A stretch of 47,210 nt of DNA from Centipeda artemidis DSM 19719 (GTDB taxonomy: Bacteria > Bacillota > Negativicutes > Selenomonadales > Selenomonadaceae). The position numbers and the translations under genes were made by a program. Position 1 is the stretch's first letter, and each line of letters opens with the position of its first letter. Of the stretch, positions 23,530-30,527 are shown piece by piece. Location: NCBI RefSeq assembly GCF_000426665.1, contig NZ_AUFU01000017.1, positions 1 through 47,210 on the forward strand, read 5' to 3'. The notes under the pieces were generated by a model. It was not told the origin of the DNA. It saw only the letters and a list, made by a program, of their open reading frames with translations, and searched no databases.

Positions 23530-23801
23530 AAACATGGGAAGATTACAAGAATCATGTAAAATCCATTGACGCAGAGAGCCGTCGAAGTATGGAGGAGATT
23601 GAAGAAATTGCAGCTATTGTTTCTTCGATGATTGAGCGGCGCACCGCCCTTGGCATCAGCCAAAGAACGCTTGCGCAGCGTTGCGGTCTGCCGCAATCCT
23701 CCGTTGCACGTATCGAATCTTTCAAAACGACACCAAAAATCGACACCTTGCTCAAACTCATGCAGCCGCTTGGACTGAAACTCCAAGTTGCCGCACTCTG
23801 A
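23526..23801 (+). CDS. HigA-type antitoxin (Xre-family HTH)
   Basis: This 91-residue protein starts at ATG 23526, overlapping the toxin stop, behind AAGGAGCGAGG. It has an N-terminal helical linker and then a Cro/C1 helix-turn-helix (about 45-85: RRTALGISQRTLAQRCGLPQ, then SSVARIESFKTTPKIDTL). It binds and neutralises the toxin and should repress the operon through the palindrome at 23109-23130. Order toxin-antitoxin is typical of higBA. Its stop lies 13 bases from the terL stop on the other strand. Confidence 0.88.
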   Translation: MKTWEDYKNHVKSIDAESRRSMEEIEEIAAIVSSMIERRTALGISQRTLAQRCGLPQSSVARIESFKTTPKIDTLLKLMQPLGLKLQVAAL

Positions 23802-23814
23802 TTCAGACCCCGAA

Positions 23815-25431
23815 TCACAGCAGCAAGATTCCTCGCTCGTCATAGACAGATGCGGAGGTATCATTCCCACAGCGAATCGCACGATCCAGAGCCATGATGA
23901 GCGCAATCACGCCGTCGATCTTCTCTGTGGACTTCTCCTTGTCTGCCTTGATGTTGCCCGCAGGATCGGTGCGAATGAAGATGTTGTCTGCCATCCAGCG
24001 CATGACGGGATGCCCGCCGTGCGCTATTTTCTTTTCCAGCGTCAGCTTCATCAACTCCTTCGTCGGCGGGCTCATATCCTTGAATCCCTGCCCGAACGGA
24101 ACAACGGTGAATCCCATCCCCTCAAGATTCTGCACCATCTGCACCGCGCCCCATCGGTCAAAGGCAATCTCGCGGACGTTGTACTTCTCGCCCAGTTTCT
24201 CGATGAACGTCTCGATAAATCCGTAATGCACAACATTCCCCTCGGTGGTCATGAGAAAGCCCTGCTTCTCCCACACGTCATACGGTACATGATCGCGGCG
24301 CACGCGAAGGTCAATGTTCTCCTCGGGAATCCAGAAGTACGGAAGCACGGCAAACGGCTCATCCTCCTCGGTCGGAGGAAACACGAGGACAAATGCCGTA
24401 ATATCCATCGTGGAGGAAAGGTCTAATCCGCCGTAGCAGACGCACCCCTCCAAGGATTCCGCATCCACAGGCAGAGCGCACGCATCCCACTTGTCCATCG
24501 GCATCCACCGCACGGACTGTTTCACCCATTGATTCAGACGCAACTGACGGAAACTGTTCTCCTCGGCGGGATTCTGCCGTGCGGAATCGCAAGCCGCCTG
24601 TACCTTGTCGATGCCGACCGTGATACCGAGGGACGGATTCGACCGCTTCCAGACCTCGGGGTCTGTCCAGTCCTCATCCTCCTTCGCTCCGTAGATCACG
24701 GGATAGAAGGTCGGGTCGATCTTTCTCCCTTCGAGAATGTCCTTCGCTTTCTGATGCGTCTCATAGCAGATGGACTGCGTATCCGTCCCCGCCGTAGTGA
24801 TGAGGAAGTAAAGCGGCTGCATACGCGCATCGCCGGAGCCTTTCGTCATAACGTCAAAGAGCTTGCGGTTCGGCTGTGTGTGAAGTTCGTCGAATACAAC
24901 ACCGTGAATGTTGAAGCCGTGCTTTGAATATGCTTCTGCCGAAAGCACCTGATAGAAGCTGTTCGTCGGCAGATAGACCATCCGCTTCTGTGAGGCAAGG
25001 ATCTTCACCCGCTTACTGAGCGCAGGACACATCCGCACCATATCTGCTGCGACCTCGAACACGATACTCGCTTGCTGACGATCAGCGGCACAGCCATACA
25101 CCTCGGCACGTTCCTCCCCATCGCCGCAACAAAGGAGAAGTGCAACGGCGGCGGCCAGCTCGCTCTTCCCGTTCTTCTTCCCTATCTCGATATACGCCGT
25201 GTTGAACTGCCGATAACCATTCGGCTTGAGGATACCGAAGACGTCTCGGATGATCCGCTCCTGCCAGTCGATGAGTTCAAAGGGCTTTCCTGCCCACGTC
25301 CCCTTCGTATGGCACAGGCACTCGATAAAGCCCACGGCATAGTCCGCAGCGGCTTTGTCATAGTGCGCGTTTTCTGCCATGAACTCCGTCGGCTTATAGT
25401 CCGTCAGTTTTCGCAAGCAATCACCCCCCAT
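23815..25431 (-). CDS. terL: Terminase large subunit (Terminase_1 / HK97 type)
   Basis: This DNA packaging motor has about 538 residues. The N-terminal ATPase has a variant Walker A (IGKKNGKSELAAAVALLLC) and a Walker B in GVVFDELHTQ. The C-terminal RuvC-like nuclease has an Asp-bearing strand in GGLDLSSTMDITAFVLVF and a later DGVIALIMALDRA. I use ATG 25431. A TTG at 25434 is one codon earlier, and a TTG at 25416 has a better-placed GGGGGTGA, so the start is open. The sequence type agrees with an HK97-like cos phage. A terminator-like hairpin lies directly in front. Confidence 0.94.
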   Translation of the reverse strand: MGGDCLRKLTDYKPTEFMAENAHYDKAAADYAVGFIECLCHTKGTWAGKPFELIDWQERIIRDVFGILKPNGYRQFNTAYIEIGKKNGKSELAAAVALLLCCGDGEERAEVYGCAADRQQASIVFEVAADMVRMCPALSKRVKILASQKRMVYLPTNSFYQVLSAEAYSKHGFNIHGVVFDELHTQPNRKLFDVMTKGSGDARMQPLYFLITTAGTDTQSICYETHQKAKDILEGRKIDPTFYPVIYGAKEDEDWTDPEVWKRSNPSLGITVGIDKVQAACDSARQNPAEENSFRQLRLNQWVKQSVRWMPMDKWDACALPVDAESLEGCVCYGGLDLSSTMDITAFVLVFPPTEEDEPFAVLPYFWIPEENIDLRVRRDHVPYDVWEKQGFLMTTEGNVVHYGFIETFIEKLGEKYNVREIAFDRWGAVQMVQNLEGMGFTVVPFGQGFKDMSPPTKELMKLTLEKKIAHGGHPVMRWMADNIFIRTDPAGNIKADKEKSTEKIDGVIALIMALDRAIRCGNDTSASVYDERGILLL

Positions 25432-25432
25432 C

Positions 25433-25457
25433 AAAAAAGAGCCGCTCTCAGCGACTC
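25433..25457 (-). terminator. Terminator-like hairpin in front of terL
   Basis: In minus-strand direction GAGTCGCT pairs with AGCGGCTC (one G-U) around GAG, followed immediately by TTTTTT and then the terL start. It could stop or slow transcription ahead of terL, or be an RNA-processing hairpin. Confidence 0.6.
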
Positions 25458-25477
25458 ACAATATCTGAAACGAGAAG

Positions 25478-25500
25478 CAGCCCCGAAGGGCTGTTTTTTA
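25478..25500 (+). terminator. Plus-strand intrinsic terminator
   Basis: CAGCCC pairs with GGGCTG around CGAA and is followed by TTTTTTATTT on the plus strand. No plus-strand gene ends here. It would stop transcripts that read through from the toxin-antitoxin pair antisense to terL. Confidence 0.65.
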
Positions 25501-25511
25501 TTTGGCGCGGC

Positions 25512-25790
25512 TTAGATGCGCTTCATGCACCAAGCCATCGCGTGCCCGCCGTCCTCGAAAAGCTCGGTGGCGACTTCGACGAGGTTCAGGCGGCATTCGA
25601 TGTCTGCAAATCCCGTCTCCTCCGGCGTTTCGACCATCTCGTAGATGGCTGCGTGGAAGCCCCAGCACTCCATCCCGACGACAAGGATCTGCTCGCCGTA
25701 GCGCAGGATCGCGCCGCTCGTCCCGAACCGCATTTCATTGAGGTGCTCCATCGTGGTGGTCTTCGGCCATCTTGCTTCTGCGCTTTTCAT
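25512..25790 (-). CDS. Small phage protein upstream of terL
   Basis: This 92-residue protein starts at ATG 25790 behind GAGGA. The sequence runs KSAEARWPKTTTMEHLNEMR, then a strand-rich part with GAILRYGEQILVVGMECWGF and an acidic end (VEVATELFEDGGHAMAWCMK). No family is recognised. Small acidic proteins at this place, between the DUF4314/DUF5049 genes and terL, are common in clostridial-type phages and have no known function. Confidence 0.6.
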   Translation of the reverse strand: MKSAEARWPKTTTMEHLNEMRFGTSGAILRYGEQILVVGMECWGFHAAIYEMVETPEETGFADIECRLNLVEVATELFEDGGHAMAWCMKRI

Positions 25791-25908
25791 TTTGTGTTCC
25801 TCGCTTTCTGTGTGTAGGTTGTTCCCTTCGTCATGTGTATATATCACTCTAAACGCAGAATATAGCAAGTCTTATTTTCGATAAATCACACTTATTTTTC
25901 GAGAGAAA

Positions 25909-25928
25909 CACAGCCCCGAAAGGCTGTG
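25909..25928 (-). terminator. Weak hairpin after the DUF5049-like gene
   Basis: CACAGCC pairs with GGCTGTG (7 bp, 6-base loop). On the minus strand it is followed only by TTTCTCTCG, so it is a weak terminator or a processing hairpin between the DUF5049-like gene and the next small gene. Confidence 0.4.
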
Positions 25929-25949
25929 CGGAATCGCTGAAATCGTAGC

Positions 25950-26126
25950 CTATTTTTCACCCGTGAGGATGAAGCGAATATATGCGGCACGGTCTTCCTC
26001 GATGAAGCAGATGAGTTCGTAGAATTCCATCTTAAACGCTATCCTCTGAACAGCGGGAATATCGAACATATTCACCCGCCCCGAATCGCGGATGTCCATG
26101 ATCTGTGCGAAAACCTTCTCGTTCAT
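25950..26126 (-). CDS. DUF5049-like small phage protein
   Basis: This 58-residue protein starts at ATG 26126 (sharing ATGA with the preceding stop, behind AGGGGGC) and ends at TAG 25952-25950. It begins MNEKVFAQIMDIRDSGRVNM and contains FYELICFIEEDRAAYIRFIL before a GEK end. This is the pattern of the DUF5049 family, found next to DUF4314 in many Firmicute phages. Function is unknown. Confidence 0.75.
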   Translation of the reverse strand: MNEKVFAQIMDIRDSGRVNMFDIPAVQRIAFKMEFYELICFIEEDRAAYIRFILTGEK

Positions 26127-26359
26127 GATCTGCCCCCTTTCTGCATGATGCGGAAGGAGTCCACGCTAGGGATCAGGCTGAGTGACGAGCCTGTCTCCCA
26201 TCGGACGAGAAGCTGTCCCGCATCGTCAACGCCTAGAATCTCGCCCATCGACCCTTTGGGTGGTGCTTGCGGATCGTCCATTCCGAGGAGTTCCACTCTC
26301 GTCCCGTGCGGATACCGCTCTCGAAGTGCGGCGATCTGTTCCTTACTCGGAAAATGCAT
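26123..26359 (-). CDS. DUF4314-family phage protein
   Basis: This 78-residue protein starts at ATG 26359 with AAGGAG nine bases away. The sequence (YPHGTRVELLGMDDPQAPPK, then GSMGEILGVDDAGQLLVRWE and GSSLSLIPSVDSFRI) is a small SH3-like beta barrel typical of DUF4314. The partner DUF5049-like gene follows with a four-base overlap, and the preceding virulence-related gene overlaps its start by 17 bases. The role is unknown; a DNA- or protein-binding adaptor is plausible from the fold alone. Confidence 0.8.
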   Translation of the reverse strand: MHFPSKEQIAALRERYPHGTRVELLGMDDPQAPPKGSMGEILGVDDAGQLLVRWETGSSLSLIPSVDSFRIMQKGGRS

Positions 26360-27131
26360 GGCGCTCATCTCCTTTTCGATGTCCGCTCTTGAATGCGCTG
26401 CTGCCCGTGAGATTCTGCAGGAGAATCTTGCGCGACTCTTTGTAGGCATTGCCGACCATGCCAAGACGCAGGAGGAAGCAGCGGAATGCGTATCTCTCGT
26501 TGTCCACAATCTTCTCCTTCGCCGTGACGCGCTTCTGCGTCCGCGCCATCAGGCAGAGCTTACTGATGAACTCGGCATATGCCTTTGCCGTCTCGTTAGT
26601 GATCGTGCCGTGCAGCCATGCGAAGGTGATACGGTCATCGGTCAGCGTGTAGGTCGCCTCGCGAATGTCAAAGGCGTGCCGGATGAGCCGCCCCTTGCTC
26701 AGGAGGAGTGCATCGAGATTCTGCAGTGATGTCTCCGTGAAAAGGCTGCGTGGGAGACTGATGGAAAGGCTGTCCTCATCGGCTTCTGCAATCGCTTCCT
26801 CTGTCGGAGCAGGTTCTGCCGGTGTCAGATCATCCACTGCCGCTTCCGTCAGGATCGACTCGTCTGCCCCTGTATCCGCGCAGGAAGCCTCGTCCTCCCC
26901 ATCCTCGGACATGAAGCCCTCCTCGCGCAGTGCCGTGCGCACACACGCAACGGTCGCTTCGTCGGTGGCATCGTCGAAGCAAAGACATCCGTCCTTCGTG
27001 ATCTCGAATGCGCCGATCTTGTAGGAAAATGTCGGTGCGCCGCAGTAGACGGGCTTTTCGCCGAGCACCTTGCTGATGATCCCGACCATCGCCTTGCGCT
27101 CTTCCTTTTGGATGTTGTAATTGACCTTCAT
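26343..27131 (-). CDS. Phage 'virulence-related' protein
   Basis: This 262-residue protein starts at ATG 27131 behind AAGGAGGT. The N-terminal part (MKVNYNIQKEERKAMVGIIS, KPVYCGAPTFSYKIGAFEIT) and C-terminal part (YAEFISKLCLMARTQKRVTA, KYAFRCFLLRLG-like, ILLQNLTGSSAFK) match a family often annotated as virulence-related or virulence protein in clostridial prophages. The middle is an acidic, low-complexity linker (about 80-125). No enzymatic motif is seen. The label is historical and says nothing about function. Confidence 0.7.
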   Translation of the reverse strand: MKVNYNIQKEERKAMVGIISKVLGEKPVYCGAPTFSYKIGAFEITKDGCLCFDDATDEATVACVRTALREEGFMSEDGEDEASCADTGADESILTEAAVDDLTPAEPAPTEEAIAEADEDSLSISLPRSLFTETSLQNLDALLLSKGRLIRHAFDIREATYTLTDDRITFAWLHGTITNETAKAYAEFISKLCLMARTQKRVTAKEKIVDNERYAFRCFLLRLGMVGNAYKESRKILLQNLTGSSAFKSGHRKGDERHAFSE

Positions 27132-27248
27132 GGTGACTACCTCCTTCATGTACTTTGGTCATTACATTCATCACTCACGTGGGAAGAATTAGCAAGCGGA
27201 TTCTGTTGTATACACCAACTCTATCTCATCAAATAGATCTTATGCCCA

Positions 27249-27530
27249 TCATTTCCCTGCCAAGGATACCGTCATGCGCTCAAGCATCTTGCCTGTCACC
27301 CAGATCGCCCCGTCGATGACAAGCGGCAGGAAGATGCGGTCGCGGAATCTACACCATCCTGTCTCCTTCTCCGCGCTCTCCTTCAGTGCCGCCGTGTACG
27401 CCGCCGACACCTCACGCGCTGCGGGAAGCCCCTTCTCGTGCATCCAGAGGACGGTCGCTTCCTTCGCTTCCGTCCGCACGAAGTCCCCCACATGATTTTT
27501 CAGTTCATTTTGAATGTGTTCCAGTTTCAT
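27249..27530 (-). CDS. Small phage protein downstream of the amidase
   Basis: The protein is about 93 residues from ATG 27530, two bases after the amidase stop and behind GGAGAG. It is helical with MKLEHIQNELKNHVGDFVRT, then a middle containing ETGWCRFRDRIFLPLVIDGA and an end with GKMLERMTVSLAGK. One hydrophobic stretch (IFLPLVIDGAIWVTG, about 68-82) could span or touch the membrane, so a lysis accessory is conceivable. No family is recognised. The next about 115 bases hold nothing I can identify. Confidence 0.55.
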   Translation of the reverse strand: MKLEHIQNELKNHVGDFVRTEAKEATVLWMHEKGLPAAREVSAAYTAALKESAEKETGWCRFRDRIFLPLVIDGAIWVTGKMLERMTVSLAGK

Positions 27531-27532
27531 CT

Positions 27533-28072
27533 TCAACACTCTCCTTCATAGTCCGTTACCCCACGCGCAATCGCACGTGCAAATTCATCCTGCTGCGTCC
27601 CAAGAAGCTCTGCATCGCCCGCATGGTCGATAAACGCAAGCTCCACAAGCACTGCGACCGCATCAGTGTTGCTCAGAACATACAGTCCGTTGACACCGGG
27701 CTTTGCACCCTTCACGCCGCGATCCACAGTGCCGAGCGCATCCACAATCTGGTTCTGGATGCACTGTGCCAGTATCTCCCCTGCGCCGCTTCCATAGAAG
27801 TGCCAGACCTCCGTTCCGTTTGCACTGCCGTTATAGGCGTTGCAGTGAATGGAGATGAATACGTCCGTATCGCTGTTGTTGGAAGCCGTAACGACTTCAT
27901 GCAGACTGTCCGATTGCAAAGTGCCAACTACCTCTACACCTGCGGCAACGAGATAGCCCGCCACAAGGTCAGCGACGTTCTTTGTCACGTCACATTCCCG
28001 CAGCCCGTATCCGCACGCGCCGGGGTCGGGATTTCCGTCCGGCGCATGACCCGGATTCAAAAACACACGCAT
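27533..28072 (-). CDS. N-acetylmuramoyl-L-alanine amidase (Amidase_3 endolysin)
   Basis: This 179-residue endolysin cuts the bond between muramic acid and the stem peptide of peptidoglycan. The zinc ligands are visible: NPGHAPD (His9), GLRECDV (Glu26) and ISIHCNAY (His76). The catalytic Glu is in VLVELAFIDH near the end. It has no wall-binding domain and no signal peptide, so it depends on the holin. ATG 28072 shares its A with the methyltransferase stop (TGATG). The gene lies in the packaging region, about 17 kb from the holin, which is unusual. Confidence 0.9.
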   Translation of the reverse strand: MRVFLNPGHAPDGNPDPGACGYGLRECDVTKNVADLVAGYLVAAGVEVVGTLQSDSLHEVVTASNNSDTDVFISIHCNAYNGSANGTEVWHFYGSGAGEILAQCIQNQIVDALGTVDRGVKGAKPGVNGLYVLSNTDAVAVLVELAFIDHAGDAELLGTQQDEFARAIARGVTDYEGEC

Positions 28073-29337
28073 CACGATTCCTCCTTTGGTTTCGGCACAT
28101 CCACATACGGAATGCGCTCACCGTCACGTTCCAAAAACACATCTTCTGTATTGCCGTCCTTGCTCTGGATGTATCTCTCAACAGCAACATCCACGAATTT
28201 CGCCTCAAGCTCCACGCCATAGCAGATACGCCCCAGCTGGTCGCAAGCAATCAGCGTTGATGCCGAGCCGAGGAATCCGTCAAGAACGATACCATTCGTC
28301 TGCGTACACTGCTTGACAAGGTACGCGATAAGCGGCACGGGCTTCGAGGACGGATGTCCGCAGCCGTCCTTCTTCGAGTCTTTGATGCGGTCAAATGCAA
28401 AGACAGTGGTCTGCTTCTGATCGCCGTACCACCTGTGCCGTCCGTCCTTCCTCCATCCCCAGATAATCGGCTCGTGGATGTACTTCCAGTCCGTGCGCGT
28501 AAGAACCAGTCGGTCTTTCTTCCAAACCAAGCCCGCGCCAACTTTAAAGCCCGCATCTTCATAAGCGTCATGAAAGATGCGGGCTTTTGCTGTTGCGTAA
28601 AATACATAGATGGAAGCGTCTGTCGCCATTGCCGAGTGGAAGGCGGTAAAGGCAGATTTGAGGAACTCATAGGCGTCCTTGTCATTCAGATCGTCGTTCT
28701 TTATTTTCCCCGATGTGCTTTCAAGCTGGATCATGTATGGGGGATCCGTGCATACGAGATTTACCTTCTCACTGCCGAGCAGACGTTCATACGTCTCCGG
28801 CAACGTGGAATCTCCGCAGATAACACGATGCTTGCCGAGATGCCACACATCACCCGATTGAGCAACACAGGGTTTTGCGAGTTCCGCATCCACGTCGAAA
28901 TCATCTTCCTGCGCTTCACCATCATCCAGTGAGAGCAGATCGGCAATCTCGGATTCGTCAAAGCCCGTGAGCGAGATGTCAAAGTCCATACCCTGCAAGG
29001 CTTCCATCTCGACGCGCAGCATTTCCTCGTCCCATCCTGCGTCAAGTGCGAAACGGTTGTCCGCGAGGATGTACGCTTTCTTCTGCGCTTCCGTCAGATG
29101 ATCGACGAATACGCACGGCACGCTCTCCATCCCCTCCGCCCGCGCCGCCGCAACACGTCCGTGTCCTGCGAGGATGCCGTAGTCCTTGTCAATAATGACG
29201 GGACTGACGAATCCGAACTCCCGCAGACTGCCGCGCAGCTTGTTGATCTGCTCGGGCGAATGCGTCCGTGCGTTGTTGGCATATGGCACGAGTTTACTGA
29301 TCGGAACGAGCTTCATTTCCGATGTTGTTTTGTTCAA
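28072..29337 (-). CDS. ParB-domain DNA methyltransferase
   Basis: This 421-residue protein has an N-terminal ParB/Srx-like domain (about 10-95: LVPISKLVPYANNARTHSPE, then YGILAGHGRVAAARAEGM) fused to an amino-methyltransferase (N6-adenine or N4-cytosine). The latter has DPPY at 198-201 (CTDPPYMI) and the AdoMet-binding FxGxG-like motif in LDGFLGSASTLIACDQLGR. Start: TTG 29337 has GGAGGG at ideal distance; ATG 29316 has none. Such enzymes occur widely in phages and may protect phage DNA from host restriction. No matching endonuclease is seen. It lies between terS and the amidase. Confidence 0.9.
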   Translation of the reverse strand: MNKTTSEMKLVPISKLVPYANNARTHSPEQINKLRGSLREFGFVSPVIIDKDYGILAGHGRVAAARAEGMESVPCVFVDHLTEAQKKAYILADNRFALDAGWDEEMLRVEMEALQGMDFDISLTGFDESEIADLLSLDDGEAQEDDFDVDAELAKPCVAQSGDVWHLGKHRVICGDSTLPETYERLLGSEKVNLVCTDPPYMIQLESTSGKIKNDDLNDKDAYEFLKSAFTAFHSAMATDASIYVFYATAKARIFHDAYEDAGFKVGAGLVWKKDRLVLTRTDWKYIHEPIIWGWRKDGRHRWYGDQKQTTVFAFDRIKDSKKDGCGHPSSKPVPLIAYLVKQCTQTNGIVLDGFLGSASTLIACDQLGRICYGVELEAKFVDVAVERYIQSKDGNTEDVFLERDGERIPYVDVPKPKEES

Positions 29338-29350
29338 ATGACTTCCCTCC

Positions 29351-29911
29351 TTACTTTCTCGAACGCAGCAGCCGTTCCATCCGCTCCTCTTGCGGAGAGC
29401 CGACGAATGTGGTGGTGCAGTTCTGCTTTACGATGTCGAAAATCTCATACCAGAGCAGATTCGACTGCTTCTGGAATGCCTGCCCCATCTGAACAAAGGG
29501 GCTTGCTATTGCCCCTCCGGTGGTCGGATGCTTGCCGATGAGCCCGTATTGACTCATTGCCTCCTCACACTGGATGAAACGGGCAAATGCCTGTGCGTAG
29601 CTTTCAATGAGCCGTGGATTCACAAGCCGCTCACAGCCGCGCTCCTTCAGCCACAGCCATGTTTCACGGAAAATCTCATCCGCGCCGAGCGGCTTTCCGT
29701 TCCGCTGTCGCGCAGACAGGAACTCGCTCGGCGTTGGCATCTCCTCGCCGTAGAGGTCGGCAGCATCCACAAGATCTGTGCCGTCCAGTTCCGTCATGGG
29801 GAACTCCATGATGTGCGCCGTGCGCCCACCCGCGATTTTATCTGCGAGTGGTTCGGGTTTATCTCCCGCCCGGATGCGCCGTCCACCGCGATTTGTTCCG
29901 TCCCGCGCCAT
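29351..29911 (-). CDS. terS: Terminase small subunit (P27 family)
   Basis: This 186-residue protein starts at ATG 29911 behind AAGGAAGGGGGCG. The N-terminus is basic (GTNRGGRRIRAGDKPEP), then FLSARQRNGKPLGADEIFRE, a helix with LINPRLIESYAQAF-like content (VNPRLIESYAQAFARFIQCE), the IGKHPTTGGAIASPF segment and a C-terminal oligomerisation part. This is the P27-type small terminase that recognises the packaging site. It directly follows the candidate cos region and the HNH gene. The separation from terL by six genes is seen in related phages. Confidence 0.88.
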   Translation of the reverse strand: MARDGTNRGGRRIRAGDKPEPLADKIAGGRTAHIMEFPMTELDGTDLVDAADLYGEEMPTPSEFLSARQRNGKPLGADEIFRETWLWLKERGCERLVNPRLIESYAQAFARFIQCEEAMSQYGLIGKHPTTGGAIASPFVQMGQAFQKQSNLLWYEIFDIVKQNCTTTFVGSPQEERMERLLRSRK

Positions 29912-30035
29912 CTTTTCGCCCCCTTCCTTTAATACCCCGTTTGAACCGACGTTTTTGTGCGTACGCCCCCTCCCCGGTCCAGTAACGGCGCGGTTTTAGA
30001 GATTTGACCGCCCCCTAGGGGTCTAGCGGTCACCA
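29912..30035 (-). other. Candidate cos / packaging site with nested palindromes
   Basis: These roughly 124 bases between terS and the end of the HNH gene are GC-rich. They contain CCCCTAGGGG (30012-30021, a perfect 10-bp palindrome) framed by GACCGC (30006-30011) and GCGGTC (30026-30031), plus a C-rich stretch on the plus strand. HNH next to terS is known to go with cos packaging in HK97-like phages, and cos normally lies right here. The exact cut cannot be read from sequence. Confidence 0.45.
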
Positions 30036-30379
30036 CTGCCGCGCTGGTGAATCCGTTCATGACAGGAGACACAGAGCGACATCAAGTTGCTCTCATCATG
30101 TGTGCCACCGTCAGCAAGAGGTCGGATGTGATGCACAAGCGTTGCACGAACGTATCTCCCCCGCTCTTTGCACATCTCACAGATCGGATGCCCTGCCAAG
30201 TGACGGTCACGAATCCTACGCCATACGCTGCCATATCTCGCGTGCTGATCGTAGCCACGGGAAAAATGCTCGTAATGTTTCTGCATGACTTTCTCGTGTG
30301 CCTTACAGTAACAGCTTTTTCGGTCTGTAAGATTCGGACATCCCGTCATGCGACAGGGACGTTTCGGCTTTCTCGGCAT
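30023..30379 (-). CDS. HNH endonuclease
   Basis: This 118-residue protein starts at ATG 30379 behind GGAGAAA. It has an N-terminal zinc-binding pair (CRMTGCPNLTDRKSCYCKAH) and a C-terminal HNH nuclease with paired cysteines (CEMCKERGRYVRATLVHHIR; then NLMSLCVSCHERIH), including the HH and N residues of the beta-beta-alpha-metal fold. In cos phages of this type the HNH protein works with terminase to cut the packaging site. It is the first gene of the late operon. Confidence 0.9.
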   Translation of the reverse strand: MPRKPKRPCRMTGCPNLTDRKSCYCKAHEKVMQKHYEHFSRGYDQHARYGSVWRRIRDRHLAGHPICEMCKERGRYVRATLVHHIRPLADGGTHDESNLMSLCVSCHERIHQRGSGDR

Positions 30380-30393
30380 TACGTTTCTCCATC

Positions 30394-30432
30394 AAAAAAG
30401 CCCTCACGGAGAATTGCTTCTCCGAGAAGGCT
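30394..30432 (-). terminator. Strong intrinsic terminator between late promoter and HNH gene
   Basis: In minus-strand direction an AGCC-led stem containing CGGAGAA pairs with TTCTCCG and a GGGCT arm around GCAA, followed by TTTTTT. It lies downstream of the candidate late promoter (30461-30490) and 15 bases before the HNH start. It probably ends the early transcript and would also block late transcription unless suppressed. Confidence 0.75.
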
Positions 30433-30460
30433 GATTCCATATACTATTCTTGCTGAGTCT

Positions 30461-30527
30461 ATCATATCACTGTCAACCCTATGAACGCAACGTGAACCTT
30501 TGTGAACTTATGTGAACTCGGATGAAC
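30461..30527 (-). promoter_or_regulatory. Late promoter with five phased TGAAC repeats
   Basis: On the minus strand, TTGCGT (30490-30485) and TATGAT (30466-30461) are 18 bases apart. The plus strand shows TGAAC at 30482, 30493, 30503, 30513 and 30523, i.e. steps of 11, 10, 10 and 10 bases, so all face one side of the helix. Two copies lie inside the last codons of the DUF1492-like gene. A tandem array over and upstream of the -35 is what an activator or repressor of late genes would use. Confidence 0.7.

Noticed and set aside
30012-30034. A GGTGACC at the HNH 3' end (30034-30028, minus strand) as a fifth leader element
   Set aside because: GTCC is not found 22 bases downstream and it lies at the end of a coding region, so it is not counted with the family.
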